This document shows, one piece after another, positions 42,229-50,675 of a stretch of DNA of 64,000 bases. Source of the stretch: Motilibacter deserti (GTDB taxonomy: Bacteria > Actinomycetota > Actinomycetes > Motilibacterales > Motilibacteraceae); the NCBI RefSeq assembly GCF_011250635.1, contig NZ_JAANNP010000002.1:668324-732323 (forward strand), in the 5' to 3' direction. The notes beneath the pieces were generated by a model that did not search any database, was not told the origin of the DNA, and saw nothing but the letters and a program-made list of their open reading frames with translations. The position numbers were made by a program, and so were the translations under genes. The first letter of the stretch is position 1, and the number at the start of each line of letters is the position of its first letter.

Positions 42229-44385
42229 TCACACGAGCGCGGGCTCATCGTCCTTGGCGGGCGTGCGCGGCGCGGGGACGAGCACGGTGCCGCCGTGCAG
42301 GTCGGCGCGGGGGAGCACCCGGTCCAGCCAGCCCGGAAGCCACCAGTTGCGGCTGCCCAGCAGCACCATCGTGGCGGGCACGAGCACGAGCCGGACGACG
42401 GTCGCGTCGACCAGGATCGCGACCGCCATGCCGACGCCCATCATCTTGATCGACAGGGTCGGCGTGGCCGCGAAGGCGACGAACACGGCCACCATGATCG
42501 CGGCCGCCGAGCTGATGACGCGGCCGGTGCTCGACAGGCCCTCGACGACGCTGCGGGTCGAGTCGCCGGTGCGCAGGAACTCCTCGCGGACCCGGCTGAG
42601 CAGGAACACCTCGTAGTCCATGCTGAGGCCGAAGAGGATCGCGAACATGAACACCGGGACGAACGCGTTCACCGGGACCGGCCCGTCGAGGCCGAGGAAC
42701 GACTGGCCCCAGCCCCACTGGAAGAGGGCGACGATCGCGCCGAACGCCGCGCCCACGGAGAGCAGGTTCATCAGCGCGGCCTTCAGCGGGGCGACGACCG
42801 AGCGGAACACCAGCACGAGCAGCAGGAAGGCGGCGCCGACGACGGCGCCGACGACGAGGTAGAGGCGGTCCTGCAGCCGCTGGTTGAAGTCCATGAACGC
42901 CGCCGTCGCCCCACCGACCGCGACCGCGTCCGAGCCGACGGACGTGCGCAGGTGCGAGACGAGGGCGTCGGTCGCCTCGTCCTGCGGCCCGCTGGCCGGC
43001 GTGACGGTGAGGACGGCGGTGTCGCGCGCCTCGTTGAGCAGGACGGGCGACACAGCGGCCACACCCGGGGTCGACCCGACCGTCTCCCGCAGCGTGTCCA
43101 CGTCGGGCGCACCCGCCTTCGTCAGGTCCACCGCGAGCAGCAGCGGGCCGTTGGCGCCGGGCCCGAAGCCCTGGCTGACCAGGTCGTAGGCACGCCGCGC
43201 GGTGCTGGACGTCGGCTCGCTGCCCGCGTCGCTCTGACCGAGCTGCATCGCGAACACCGGCGCCGCAAGGATCGCGAGCAGCAGGAAGCTCGCCACGGCG
43301 TACGGCCACGGGTGCGCGGCGGCGTGAGCGCCCCACCGCCCGGCCAACGGCTGCTTCGTCGAAGCCGGCTTCGGCGAAGCGCCCTTCGCCATCGCGCGGC
43401 GCGTCCGCTTCGGCAGCACGCGGGTCCCGGCGAGGCCGAGCAGCGCGGGCAGCAGCGTCACCGCAGCCGTCATGCAGACGGCGACGCAGATGCCGGTCGC
43501 GACGCCCATCATCACGAAGTTCGGCACTCCGGAGAGGGCGAGGCCGCAGATCGAGAGCAGGACTGTGGATCCGGCGAACACCACCGAGCGGCCCGCCGTC
43601 GCGTTCGCGCGGCCGACGGACTCCACGACGGGTAGGCCGTCGAGCAGCTGCTGACGGTGGCGGGAGACGATGAAGAGGGCGTAGTCGATGCCCACGCCGA
43701 TGCCGACCATCGACGCGATCATCGGCGCGATGGTGCTGACGTCGGTGAAGCGGGCGGTCACCGTCACCAGGGCCATCCCGACGGCGAGCCCGACTCCCGC
43801 GACGGCGAGGGGGAGCCCCGCGGCCAGCAGCGAGCCGAAGGCCGCGAGCAGGATCACGCCTGCCAACAGGAAGCCCACGAGCTCGGCCGTCCCCTGCTCG
43901 TAGACCTGGTCCAGCACTTCGCCGCCGTACTCGGTCGCCAGCCCGGCATCGCGGGCCGGAGCGGCAGCCTCCTCGAAGGCCTCGGCCGTCGCCACCGCGT
44001 CGACCCCGGTCACCGGGACGTCGAAGCGCACCGTGAGCACGGCGGTCGCACCGTCGGGGCTCACGGCGGCCGGCTCGACAGCCTCGACGTGCTCGACCGC
44101 CGCGACGCGGCGGCTGACCTCGGCGGCCACCCCCGGCGCCACGTCGCCCGAGCCCGCGTGCAGCACCACCCGCGCGGTGGCGCCGGCATGGTCGGGGAAC
44201 TTGTCGCGGAGCAGGGACGTGGCTCTTGTCGAGTCCGTCCCCGGGATGTCGTAGTTGTCGTTCAAGGACCCGCCGAGGCCGGCGGCAAGCCCGACGGCGA
44301 GGACGGCGGCCAGCAGCCACGCGCCGAAGGTCCGCCACGGGTGCCGGGCGGCGCCGCTACCGACGCGGTACAGCAGTGTGCTCAC
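42229..44385 (-). CDS. MMPL/RND-type membrane transporter
   Basis: The 718-residue protein has the MMPL plan: helix 1 (FGAWLLAAVLAVGLAAGLGG), a large external loop, five helices, then KRTRRAMAKGAS linker, and a second repeat of the same. Landmarks are GIGVGIDYALFIVSRHRQQL near residue 250 (GxGxDYA..L) and GLSMDYEVFLLSRVREEFLRTG near 580, the two proton-relay DY pairs. Members export lipids or siderophores to the cell surface in mycobacteria and relatives. GTG 44385 has GGAGGG eight bases upstream. It is divergent from the aldo/keto reductase gene. Confidence 0.95.
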   Translation of the reverse strand: MSTLLYRVGSGAARHPWRTFGAWLLAAVLAVGLAAGLGGSLNDNYDIPGTDSTRATSLLRDKFPDHAGATARVVLHAGSGDVAPGVAAEVSRRVAAVEHVEAVEPAAVSPDGATAVLTVRFDVPVTGVDAVATAEAFEEAAAPARDAGLATEYGGEVLDQVYEQGTAELVGFLLAGVILLAAFGSLLAAGLPLAVAGVGLAVGMALVTVTARFTDVSTIAPMIASMVGIGVGIDYALFIVSRHRQQLLDGLPVVESVGRANATAGRSVVFAGSTVLLSICGLALSGVPNFVMMGVATGICVAVCMTAAVTLLPALLGLAGTRVLPKRTRRAMAKGASPKPASTKQPLAGRWGAHAAAHPWPYAVASFLLLAILAAPVFAMQLGQSDAGSEPTSSTARRAYDLVSQGFGPGANGPLLLAVDLTKAGAPDVDTLRETVGSTPGVAAVSPVLLNEARDTAVLTVTPASGPQDEATDALVSHLRTSVGSDAVAVGGATAAFMDFNQRLQDRLYLVVGAVVGAAFLLLVLVFRSVVAPLKAALMNLLSVGAAFGAIVALFQWGWGQSFLGLDGPVPVNAFVPVFMFAILFGLSMDYEVFLLSRVREEFLRTGDSTRSVVEGLSSTGRVISSAAAIMVAVFVAFAATPTLSIKMMGVGMAVAILVDATVVRLVLVPATMVLLGSRNWWLPGWLDRVLPRADLHGGTVLVPAPRTPAKDDEPALV

Positions 44386-44594
44386 GGGGATTGCCCTCCA
44401 GCGCAGGAAGTCGCCACCGCGGTGGCGGAGCGCCGGGTCGCGGCGCCGGGTTCGTGCTGACCGGCCCACCGTCGCGCGGCCCGCTTGGAAGGACCCTGCG
44501 GCGGGCTTGCGGTGCGCTTGCACCTGACGGATGGCCTGGGGTCCGGAGGGGGTAGGGGAAGCTGCGGATACATCGACGCAGGAAGGGTGACGGG

Positions 44595-45584
44595 ATGCAC
44601 AAGCGCACGCTGGGCAGAGGGGAGGCCGCGCTGGAGGTCTCCGCGCAGGGCCTCGGCTGCATGGGGATGAGCGAGTTCTACGGCACCGGCGACGAGGGCG
44701 AGGCGCTCGCGACCATCCGGGCTGCCCTGGACGCCGGCGTGACCCTGCTCGACACGGCTGACATGTACGGCCCGTTCACGAACGAGCAGCTGGTGGGCAA
44801 GGCGATCGCCGGGCGCCGGGACGAGGTCGTCGTCGCCACGAAGTTCGGCAACGAGCGGCGTCCGGACGGGAGCCGGGTGGGGATCAACGGCTCGCCCGAC
44901 TACGTCCGGCGGGCGTGCGACGCCTCGCTCCAGCGCCTGGGGGTCGACGTCATCGACCTCTACTACCAGCACCGGGTGGACCGCAGCGTGCCGGTCGAGG
45001 AGACGTGGGGCGCGCTGCACGAGCTGGTCGAGGCGGGCAAGGTCCGCCGGCTCGGCATCAGCGAGGCTGCGCCGGAGACCCTGCGCAAGGCGCACACGGT
45101 GCACCCCGTGACGGCGCTGCAGACCGAGTGGTCGCTGTGGACGCGCGACCCGGAGCAGAACGGCGTGCTCGACACGGTGCGCGAGCTCGGCATCGGGTTC
45201 GTCGCCTACTCGCCGCTCGGCCGCGGGTTCCTGTCCGGGCAGATCCGCTCGCTCGACGACTTGGCCGAAGACGACTTCAGGCGTCACAACCCCCGGTTCC
45301 AGGGCGAGAACTTCGCCCGCAACCTGGAGCTGCTCGACGCGGTGCGCGCGATCGCCGAGGAGAAGGGCGTCACTCCGAGCCAGCTGGCCCTCGCATGGGT
45401 GCTCGCCCAGGGCGAGGACGTGGTGCCCATCCCCGGGACGAAGCGGCGGGCGTACCTCCAGGAGAACATCGGTGCGGACGACGTGGCGCTGACCGACGAG
45501 GAGCTGCGCCGGATCGACGCCGCCTTCCCGCTGGGGGCGACGGCCGGGGACCGCTACCCGGACATGTCCAGCGTCCACGTCTGA
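44595..45584 (+). CDS. Aldo/keto reductase
   Basis: The 329-residue (beta/alpha)8 enzyme of the yeast-AAD/YghZ-like class has [33 protein letters not shown] with catalytic Asp and Tyr, [10 protein letters not shown] with Lys, and YYQHRVD with His. The C-terminus carries [19 protein letters not shown] for NADPH. It reduces aldehydes or sugars. ATG 44595 has AGGAAGGG ending seven bases upstream. It is followed by the kinase-like gene after five bases, so it heads a two-gene unit. Confidence 0.94.
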   Translation: MHKRTLGRGEAALEVSAQGLGCMGMSEFYGTGDEGEALATIRAALDAGVTLLDTADMYGPFTNEQLVGKAIAGRRDEVVVATKFGNERRPDGSRVGINGSPDYVRRACDASLQRLGVDVIDLYYQHRVDRSVPVEETWGALHELVEAGKVRRLGISEAAPETLRKAHTVHPVTALQTEWSLWTRDPEQNGVLDTVRELGIGFVAYSPLGRGFLSGQIRSLDDLAEDDFRRHNPRFQGENFARNLELLDAVRAIAEEKGVTPSQLALAWVLAQGEDVVPIPGTKRRAYLQENIGADDVALTDEELRRIDAAFPLGATAGDRYPDMSSVHV

Positions 45585-45589
45585 CCCGC

Positions 45590-46237
45590 GTGCAGGTACG
45601 CCCGCTCACCCCGGAGGGGCTCGTCGACCGGCTCGCCGGCCTGCTGGCGGCCCAGCGGCCGGGCGAGCACCTCCGGGTGGCGCTCGACGGGGCGCCGCCC
45701 ACCGAGCCCGAGCGGCTCGCCGACGCGCTCGTGGGGCCGCTGCGGGCGCAGGGGCGGCCGGCGCTGCGGGTCAGCGCGCGGGCGTTCCTGCGCCCGGCCT
45801 CGCTCCGCTTCGAGCACGGGCGGGAGGACCCGGACGCGTACTACGAGGACTGGCTCGACGTGGCGGCCCTGGACCGCGAGGTGCTGTCACCGCTGGCCCC
45901 GGGCGGGCGCGGGCGCTACCTGCCCACGTTGTGGGACCCGGTCACCGACCGGGCGACGCGCGCGGAGTACGCCACCGCCCCGCCCGGCGCGGTGCTGCTG
46001 CTCGACGGCTCGCTCCTGCTCGGCCGCTGGCTGGACCTCGACGTGACCGTCCACCTGGCGGTGCGCCCGGCGACGCTCGCCCGACGGCTGCCGCCGGATG
46101 AGCGATGGACGCTGCCGGCGTACGAGAGGTACCGGCAGGAGGCGGAGCCGGAGGAGTCAGCGGACGTCGTGGTGCGCGTCGACGACCCGCGTCACCCCGC
46201 GCTGGTCGAGCGCTCCGGCGAGGAGCTGCCGGGCTGA
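45590..46237 (+). CDS. Uridine-kinase-like protein without a normal P-loop
   Basis: The 215-residue protein aligns in outline with actinobacterial 'uridine kinase' annotations: VRPLTPEGLVDRLAGLLAAQ, RFEHGREDPDAYYEDWLDVAALDREVLSPL, LWDPVTDRATRAEYATAPPGAVLLLDGSLLLG and YERYRQEAEPEESADVVVRVDDP. The Walker A loop is degenerate: VALDGAPPTEPERLADAL lacks the GK(S/T), so phosphate transfer by the usual route is unlikely. GTG 45590 follows the reductase stop by five bases. Its last 46 bases overlap the convergent spermidine-synthase-like gene. Confidence 0.75.
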   Translation: MQVRPLTPEGLVDRLAGLLAAQRPGEHLRVALDGAPPTEPERLADALVGPLRAQGRPALRVSARAFLRPASLRFEHGREDPDAYYEDWLDVAALDREVLSPLAPGGRGRYLPTLWDPVTDRATRAEYATAPPGAVLLLDGSLLLGRWLDLDVTVHLAVRPATLARRLPPDERWTLPAYERYRQEAEPEESADVVVRVDDPRHPALVERSGEELPG

Positions 46238-47121
46238 GCGTCCGGGGCCGGCCCGCCGGGCCCGTCCTCCGGGTCGAGGTAGGGCTCGGCCCCGGCCACG
46301 AAGCCCACCAGCCGCTCGTCGAAGAGCATGCGCGCCGGCGCCGCGCCCGAGGACGTGCGGCGCAGCAGGGCGTCGATCGGCAGCGGAGCGGCGGACGCGA
46401 CCAGCACGACGTTGCCGTTGCGCCGGCCGCGCAGCACCGACGGCTCGCTGATGAGCGCGACGTGCGGCCACACGGCGAGCGCGCTGGCCGCCTCGCGGCG
46501 GGCGAGCGGGAGCGGGGGGCGGTCGGCAAGGTTGGCGACGTACGTGCCGCCCGGCCGCAGCACCCGGGCGGCGTCCCGCAGGAACTGCACGGTCAGCAGG
46601 TGGTCGGGGACGTCCACGCCGGCGAACGCGTCCCGGATGACGACGTCGAAGCTGGCGTCGCGCTCCTTCGCCAGCCCCGCCCGGGCCTCGCGCGCCTTCG
46701 TGCGCAGCAGCGGCCCGGTGTGCAGGCCGAGGACGTCGCGGGCCAGCTCGAGCAGGCGCGGGTCGCGCTCGAGGACGAGCTGGCGCGAGCGCGGCCGGGT
46801 CGCAGCGACGTAGCGGGCCAGCGAGCAGGCCCCTCCGCCGAGGTGCACGGTGTCGAGGGGCAGCCCGTCCGGCGCCAGGCCGTCGAGCACCGAGCCGATC
46901 CAGTCCATGTACTCGAACCCCAGCCGCGTGGGGTCCTCGAGGTCCACGTAGGAGCTGGGGACGCCGTCGATGAGCAGCACCCACCCCTCGTCGACGTCCA
47001 GGTCGCGCAGCAGCTCGGCGGTGGCGCCGGTCAGCTCGTGCCGGCCGGGCTCGGGGAAGACGTCGGGCCGGGTCGCTCCGACGATGCGCGGGCGGGCGGG
47101 CGGCCGGCGGTCCGGGCTCAT
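46192..47121 (-). CDS. Spermidine synthase-like methyltransferase-fold protein
   Basis: The 309-residue protein has the spermidine/spermine synthase Rossmann core: LGFEYMDWIGSVLDGL, VHLGGGACSLARYVAATRP, where LGGG binds the nucleotide, LVLERDPRLLELARDVLGL, FDVVIRDAF and PDHLLTVQFLRDAARVLRPGGTYVANLAD. Stand-alone actinobacterial members lack proven aminopropyl transfer; the D in RDAF is in place of the catalytic Asp. ATG 47121 has GAGGAAG upstream. The C-terminus is Pro/Ser-rich and overlaps the kinase-like gene. Confidence 0.88.
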   Translation of the reverse strand: MSPDRRPPARPRIVGATRPDVFPEPGRHELTGATAELLRDLDVDEGWVLLIDGVPSSYVDLEDPTRLGFEYMDWIGSVLDGLAPDGLPLDTVHLGGGACSLARYVAATRPRSRQLVLERDPRLLELARDVLGLHTGPLLRTKAREARAGLAKERDASFDVVIRDAFAGVDVPDHLLTVQFLRDAARVLRPGGTYVANLADRPPLPLARREAASALAVWPHVALISEPSVLRGRRNGNVVLVASAAPLPIDALLRRTSSGAAPARMLFDERLVGFVAGAEPYLDPEDGPGGPAPDAQPGSSSPERSTSAG

Positions 47122-47227
47122 CGCTTCCTCGCGGGGATCGGGAATCGGGGGTCGGTGGCAAGGCAGTGTGCCGGGCCCGGGCCGGCGAGCCCTTCGCCCG
47201 GATCGGCCCGGATCGGCGCGGACACGA

Positions 47228-47263
47228 CGACGGCGGGCCCCCGTCGAGGGGAGCCCGCCGTCG
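47228..47263 (-). terminator. Terminator of the DEAD-box helicase gene
   Basis: CGACGGCGGGC at 47228-47238 pairs perfectly with GCCCGCCGTCG at 47253-47263. It lies 15 bases past the helicase stop on the minus strand. Confidence 0.85.
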
Positions 47264-47277
47264 GTGCGCGGCTGGGG

Positions 47278-48849
47278 TCAGCTGTGCGTCGCGCCCGGCT
47301 CGCCGGCCGGACGGCCGGACGCGCGCCGGTGCGGCGCCGGGCCGCGCTCGGGACGGCCGCTCTCCGGGTGACGGGCACGGTCGTAGCCACGCTCGCCGCG
47401 CGGGCGGCCGGCACCCCGGCCCTCGCCACGGCCCCGGCCGTAGCCCGGGCGGCCGGACGAGGTGCGCGGGCGCTCCTCGCGAACCGGCTCGGGCACGACG
47501 ACGACCGGCTCGCCGGACTCGGCCACGGCGCGGACCGCGTCCGAGCCGGGGGAGACGTGAACGAGCTCGGCGCTCACGCCGGCGCGGCGCCAGATCTGGT
47601 CGACCGTGCGCCGCTCGCCGGGGACGAGGATCGACAGCACCAGGCCCGAGGCCCCCGCGCGGGCCGTGCGGCCGGAGCGGTGCAGGTAGTCCTTGGAGTC
47701 GTTCGGCGGGTCGACGTGCACGACCAGGTCGACGTCGTCGACGTGGATCCCGCGGGCGGCGACGTCGGTGGCGACGAGCACGCGAGTGCGCCCCGCGGCG
47801 AACGAGTCGAGCGCCTTCTGGCGGGCGTTCTGGCGCAGATCGCCGTGGATCGCGGCGGCGTCGATGCCGGAGCGCACGAGCCTGGTCGCGAGCCGGTCGG
47901 CGCCGTGCTTGGTGCGGACGAAGAGGATCGAGCGCGCGGGGCGCGACGCGATCTCGGTCAGGACCGCGAGCTTCTCCTCGGCGTCGCGCACGACCCACCC
48001 GCGGTGGTCCATGGTCTCGACCGAGGCCTCGGCGGACGCCACAGCGTGCAGCGCCGGGTCCTTGAGGAAGCGCTCGACGAGCGTGCTGACGGCACCGTCG
48101 AGCGTGGCGGAGAAGAGCAGGCGCTGCCCCTCGGGCCGGGTCAGCTCGAGCAGCTTGACGACGACGGGCAGGAAGCCGAGGTCGGACATGTGGTCCGCCT
48201 CGTCGATCGCGGTGACCTCGACCTCGGCGAGCGAGCACGCCCCGCGGTCGATGAGGTCCTGCAGCCGGCCCGGCGTGGCGACGACGAGGTCGACGCCGCG
48301 CTCGAGCGCGTTGATCTGGCGGCCGATGCTCGCCCCGCCGAAGACGGCCAGCGTGCGCAGCCGGACGCCGTGCGCCAGCGGCTGCAGCGCGTCCTGCACC
48401 TGCACGGCGAGCTCACGGGTCGGCACGAGGATGAGCCCGCGCGGGTGGCCGGCGAGCGGGCCGGAGACCTCGCGCAGCGTGGCCAGGCGCGAGAGCAGCG
48501 GCAGGCCGAAGGCGAGCGTCTTGCCCGAGCCGGTGCGCGCGCGCCCGAGCACGTCGCGGCCGGCCGCGGCGTCGACGAAGGTGGCGGCCTGGATCGGGAA
48601 CGGCGTGGTGATCCCGCGGCGCTCGAGGCCCGTGACGAGGCGCTGGTTCAGGCCGAGCGCCTGCCAGGTCGTGTCGACGTTCTCGGCGACGGGGGCGGCG
48701 GCGAAGGCCGCCTCGAGCGCGCTGACGGCGCGCGAGGAGGCGCGCGGCGCGGAGCTGCGCGGGCCGCCCGACGGGCGGCGGGTGTAGCGGGACTGGCCAC
48801 CGGAGCGGCCGGAGTTGAAGCGGGACGAGCTGTGCTGCGGCGTACGGAT
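47278..48849 (-). CDS. DEAD-box RNA helicase
   Basis: The core (from about residue 40) has FPIQAATF, motif I ARTGSGKT, PTRELAVQV (Ia), ATPGRLQD (Ib), DEAD in AIDEADHMSDLGF (II), SATLD (III), FVRTKHGADRLA, VATDVAARGIHVDDVDLVVHVDPP (V) and HRSGRTARAG (VI). The C-terminus is a basic Arg/Gly-rich tail (about 85 residues), typical of cold-adapted or ribosome-assembly helicases. The start is unclear: GAGGGAG lies seven bases before an ATC codon at 48849 (IRTPQHSSSRFN); the nearest standard start is GTG 48993, across non-coding-like sequence. Length about 523 residues from 48849. Confidence 0.88.
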   Translation of the reverse strand: MRTPQHSSSRFNSGRSGGQSRYTRRPSGGPRSSAPRASSRAVSALEAAFAAAPVAENVDTTWQALGLNQRLVTGLERRGITTPFPIQAATFVDAAAGRDVLGRARTGSGKTLAFGLPLLSRLATLREVSGPLAGHPRGLILVPTRELAVQVQDALQPLAHGVRLRTLAVFGGASIGRQINALERGVDLVVATPGRLQDLIDRGACSLAEVEVTAIDEADHMSDLGFLPVVVKLLELTRPEGQRLLFSATLDGAVSTLVERFLKDPALHAVASAEASVETMDHRGWVVRDAEEKLAVLTEIASRPARSILFVRTKHGADRLATRLVRSGIDAAAIHGDLRQNARQKALDSFAAGRTRVLVATDVAARGIHVDDVDLVVHVDPPNDSKDYLHRSGRTARAGASGLVLSILVPGERRTVDQIWRRAGVSAELVHVSPGSDAVRAVAESGEPVVVVPEPVREERPRTSSGRPGYGRGRGEGRGAGRPRGERGYDRARHPESGRPERGPAPHRRASGRPAGEPGATHS

Positions 48850-49122
48850 GAGAGAGCTCCCTCGAGCAATCGTCGGCCGCCGAACCGGGCTGCGGCGCGC
48901 GACGGCACACGATGCCGGCAGGCGTTGACGAGCTACGGGAAGCGACCCGCGGGGCGATGCCCGCGAACGGTGAGCGGTAGCCCGTGCGGCCACCGACGGG
49001 ATCAACGATAGCCGAGGTGAACTTTCTTCCCGGCGACAGCGAGACGACGGCCCCGAGACGGTCGAGCGACTCCCGGGGGCCGAAGGGGCAATCGCCGCGG
49101 AGCAGATTTAGCTGCCTCGACG

Positions 49123-49128
49123 TACCAT
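49123..49128 (+). promoter_or_regulatory. -10 box of leaderless MFS gene
   Basis: TACCAT fits TANNNT and lies eight bases before GTG 49137; no Shine-Dalgarno is present. Confidence 0.45.
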
Positions 49129-49136
49129 CGGCACAC

Positions 49137-50468
49137 GTGACCGTCCTGACCGAAGCCGCCCCGCAGCCCTCGCTCCACGCTCGCCGCGGCTACGTGGTCT
49201 GGGGCGTCGCGGTCCTGGCCTACCTCGTCGCGGTCTTCCACCGCTCCTCGCTCGGCGTCGCCGGCATCGAGGCCTCGGACCGGCTCGGCATCACAGCCGC
49301 GGTGCTGTCCCTCCTCTCGCTGGTGCAGCTCGCGGTCTACGCCGCCATGCAGGTCCCGGTGGGCCTGCTGCTCGACCGCTTCGGCTCGCGCCGCCTGATC
49401 GTCACCGGCGGCCTGCTCATGGCCGTCGGCCAGCTCGCGCTCGCCTCGACCGACTCGCTGGCCGCCGCCATCGCCGCGCGCGCCGTGCTCGGCTGCGGCG
49501 ACGCGCTGACCTTCATCAGCGTGCTGCGGTTGGTCGCGGTGTGGCTGCCGCCCCGGCGCAACCCGGTGTTCGTCCAGCTGACCGGGCAGGTCGGCGCGCT
49601 CGGCGCGGTGCTCGCCTCCTATCCGCTCGTCGCGGCGCTGCACGGGCCCGGCTGGACCGCGGCGTTCGGCACGGCGGCGGCGGTCGGGGGGCTGGTCGCG
49701 CTGGTCGCCGCCCTCGTCGTGCACGACTCGCCCGCCGGCCGCGCGCCGCGCCGGACGGAGCCGGACGGTGCCGCCGTACGCCGCCAGCTCGCCGCCTCCT
49801 GGCGCGAGCCGGGCACGCGGCTGGGCTTCTGGACCCACCTGGTCACCCAGTTCTCGGCCACGGTCTTCACGCTGCTCTGGGGCTACCCCTTCCTAGTCAT
49901 CGCCGAGGACCGGTCGCCCGGCACCGCCGCCGGCCTGCTGACCCTGCTCACGCTGACCAGCGTCGTCGTGGGACCGCTCATGGGCGCGCTCATCGGGCGG
50001 CACCCGTTCCACCGCTCCTTGGTCGTGCTGGCCGTCGTCGGCGCCACCGCAGCGGCGTGGGCGCTGGTGCTCGCCTGGCCCGGGCAGGCCCCGATCCCGC
50101 TGCTCGTCCTGCTCGTGCTCGTGCTCGGCGTCAACGGCCCCGGCGCGATGATCGGGTTCGACTACGCGCGGACGTTCAACCCCATGACGCGCATGGGCAG
50201 CGCGACCGGGATCGTCAACGTCGGCGGCTTCTTCTCCGCCCTCTGCGTCATCGTCGCCGTCGGCGTCGTCGTCAGCGCGCTCTCGCCGAGCGGCGGCTAC
50301 GGGGCGTCGGCGCTGCGCTGGGGCCTGACCGTGCAGTACGTGGTCTGGGTCGTCGGCGCGGTCCAGGTGGTCCGGCTGCGCCGGCTGGCCCGCAGGAGCC
50401 TCGCGGCGAGCGACCCCGACGCGTACGCCGCCCTCCGCCGCGGCGAGGTGCGGCCGGTCGGCGTCTGA
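49137..50468 (+). CDS. MFS transporter
   Basis: The 443-residue membrane protein has 12 helices: HARRGYVVWGVAVLAYLVAVFHRSSLGVAG opens it, LLDRFGSRRLIVTGG is motif A, and GANGAMIG-like NGPGAMIGFDYARTFNP lies in the second half. This resembles the nitrate/nitrite- and UhpC-like actinobacterial MFS members that begin FHRSSLGVA. Substrate not known. GTG 49137 has no ribosome binding site but a TANNNT box eight bases upstream. It is divergent from the DEAD-box helicase; 287 bp lie between. Confidence 0.9.
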   Translation: MTVLTEAAPQPSLHARRGYVVWGVAVLAYLVAVFHRSSLGVAGIEASDRLGITAAVLSLLSLVQLAVYAAMQVPVGLLLDRFGSRRLIVTGGLLMAVGQLALASTDSLAAAIAARAVLGCGDALTFISVLRLVAVWLPPRRNPVFVQLTGQVGALGAVLASYPLVAALHGPGWTAAFGTAAAVGGLVALVAALVVHDSPAGRAPRRTEPDGAAVRRQLAASWREPGTRLGFWTHLVTQFSATVFTLLWGYPFLVIAEDRSPGTAAGLLTLLTLTSVVVGPLMGALIGRHPFHRSLVVLAVVGATAAAWALVLAWPGQAPIPLLVLLVLVLGVNGPGAMIGFDYARTFNPMTRMGSATGIVNVGGFFSALCVIVAVGVVVSALSPSGGYGASALRWGLTVQYVVWVVGAVQVVRLRRLARRSLAASDPDAYAALRRGEVRPVGV

Positions 50469-50675
50469 CCGGCCGCGATCTTCCCCGACCGACCGCTCGG
50501 GACCGGCCCACGGTGGAGCGCCCTGCCTGCCGCTGTCGGTCGTCGTCCCAGCCCCTGTTAACGCCGCGTAAGGCTTGCATTTCGAGATTCACACGCGGGA
50601 TGGACAATTGCGCGGACAGTGATTGGGTTGCGTCCGGCAACATGCCCACTTCCTGATCGAGGAGCGCAGCCCACC

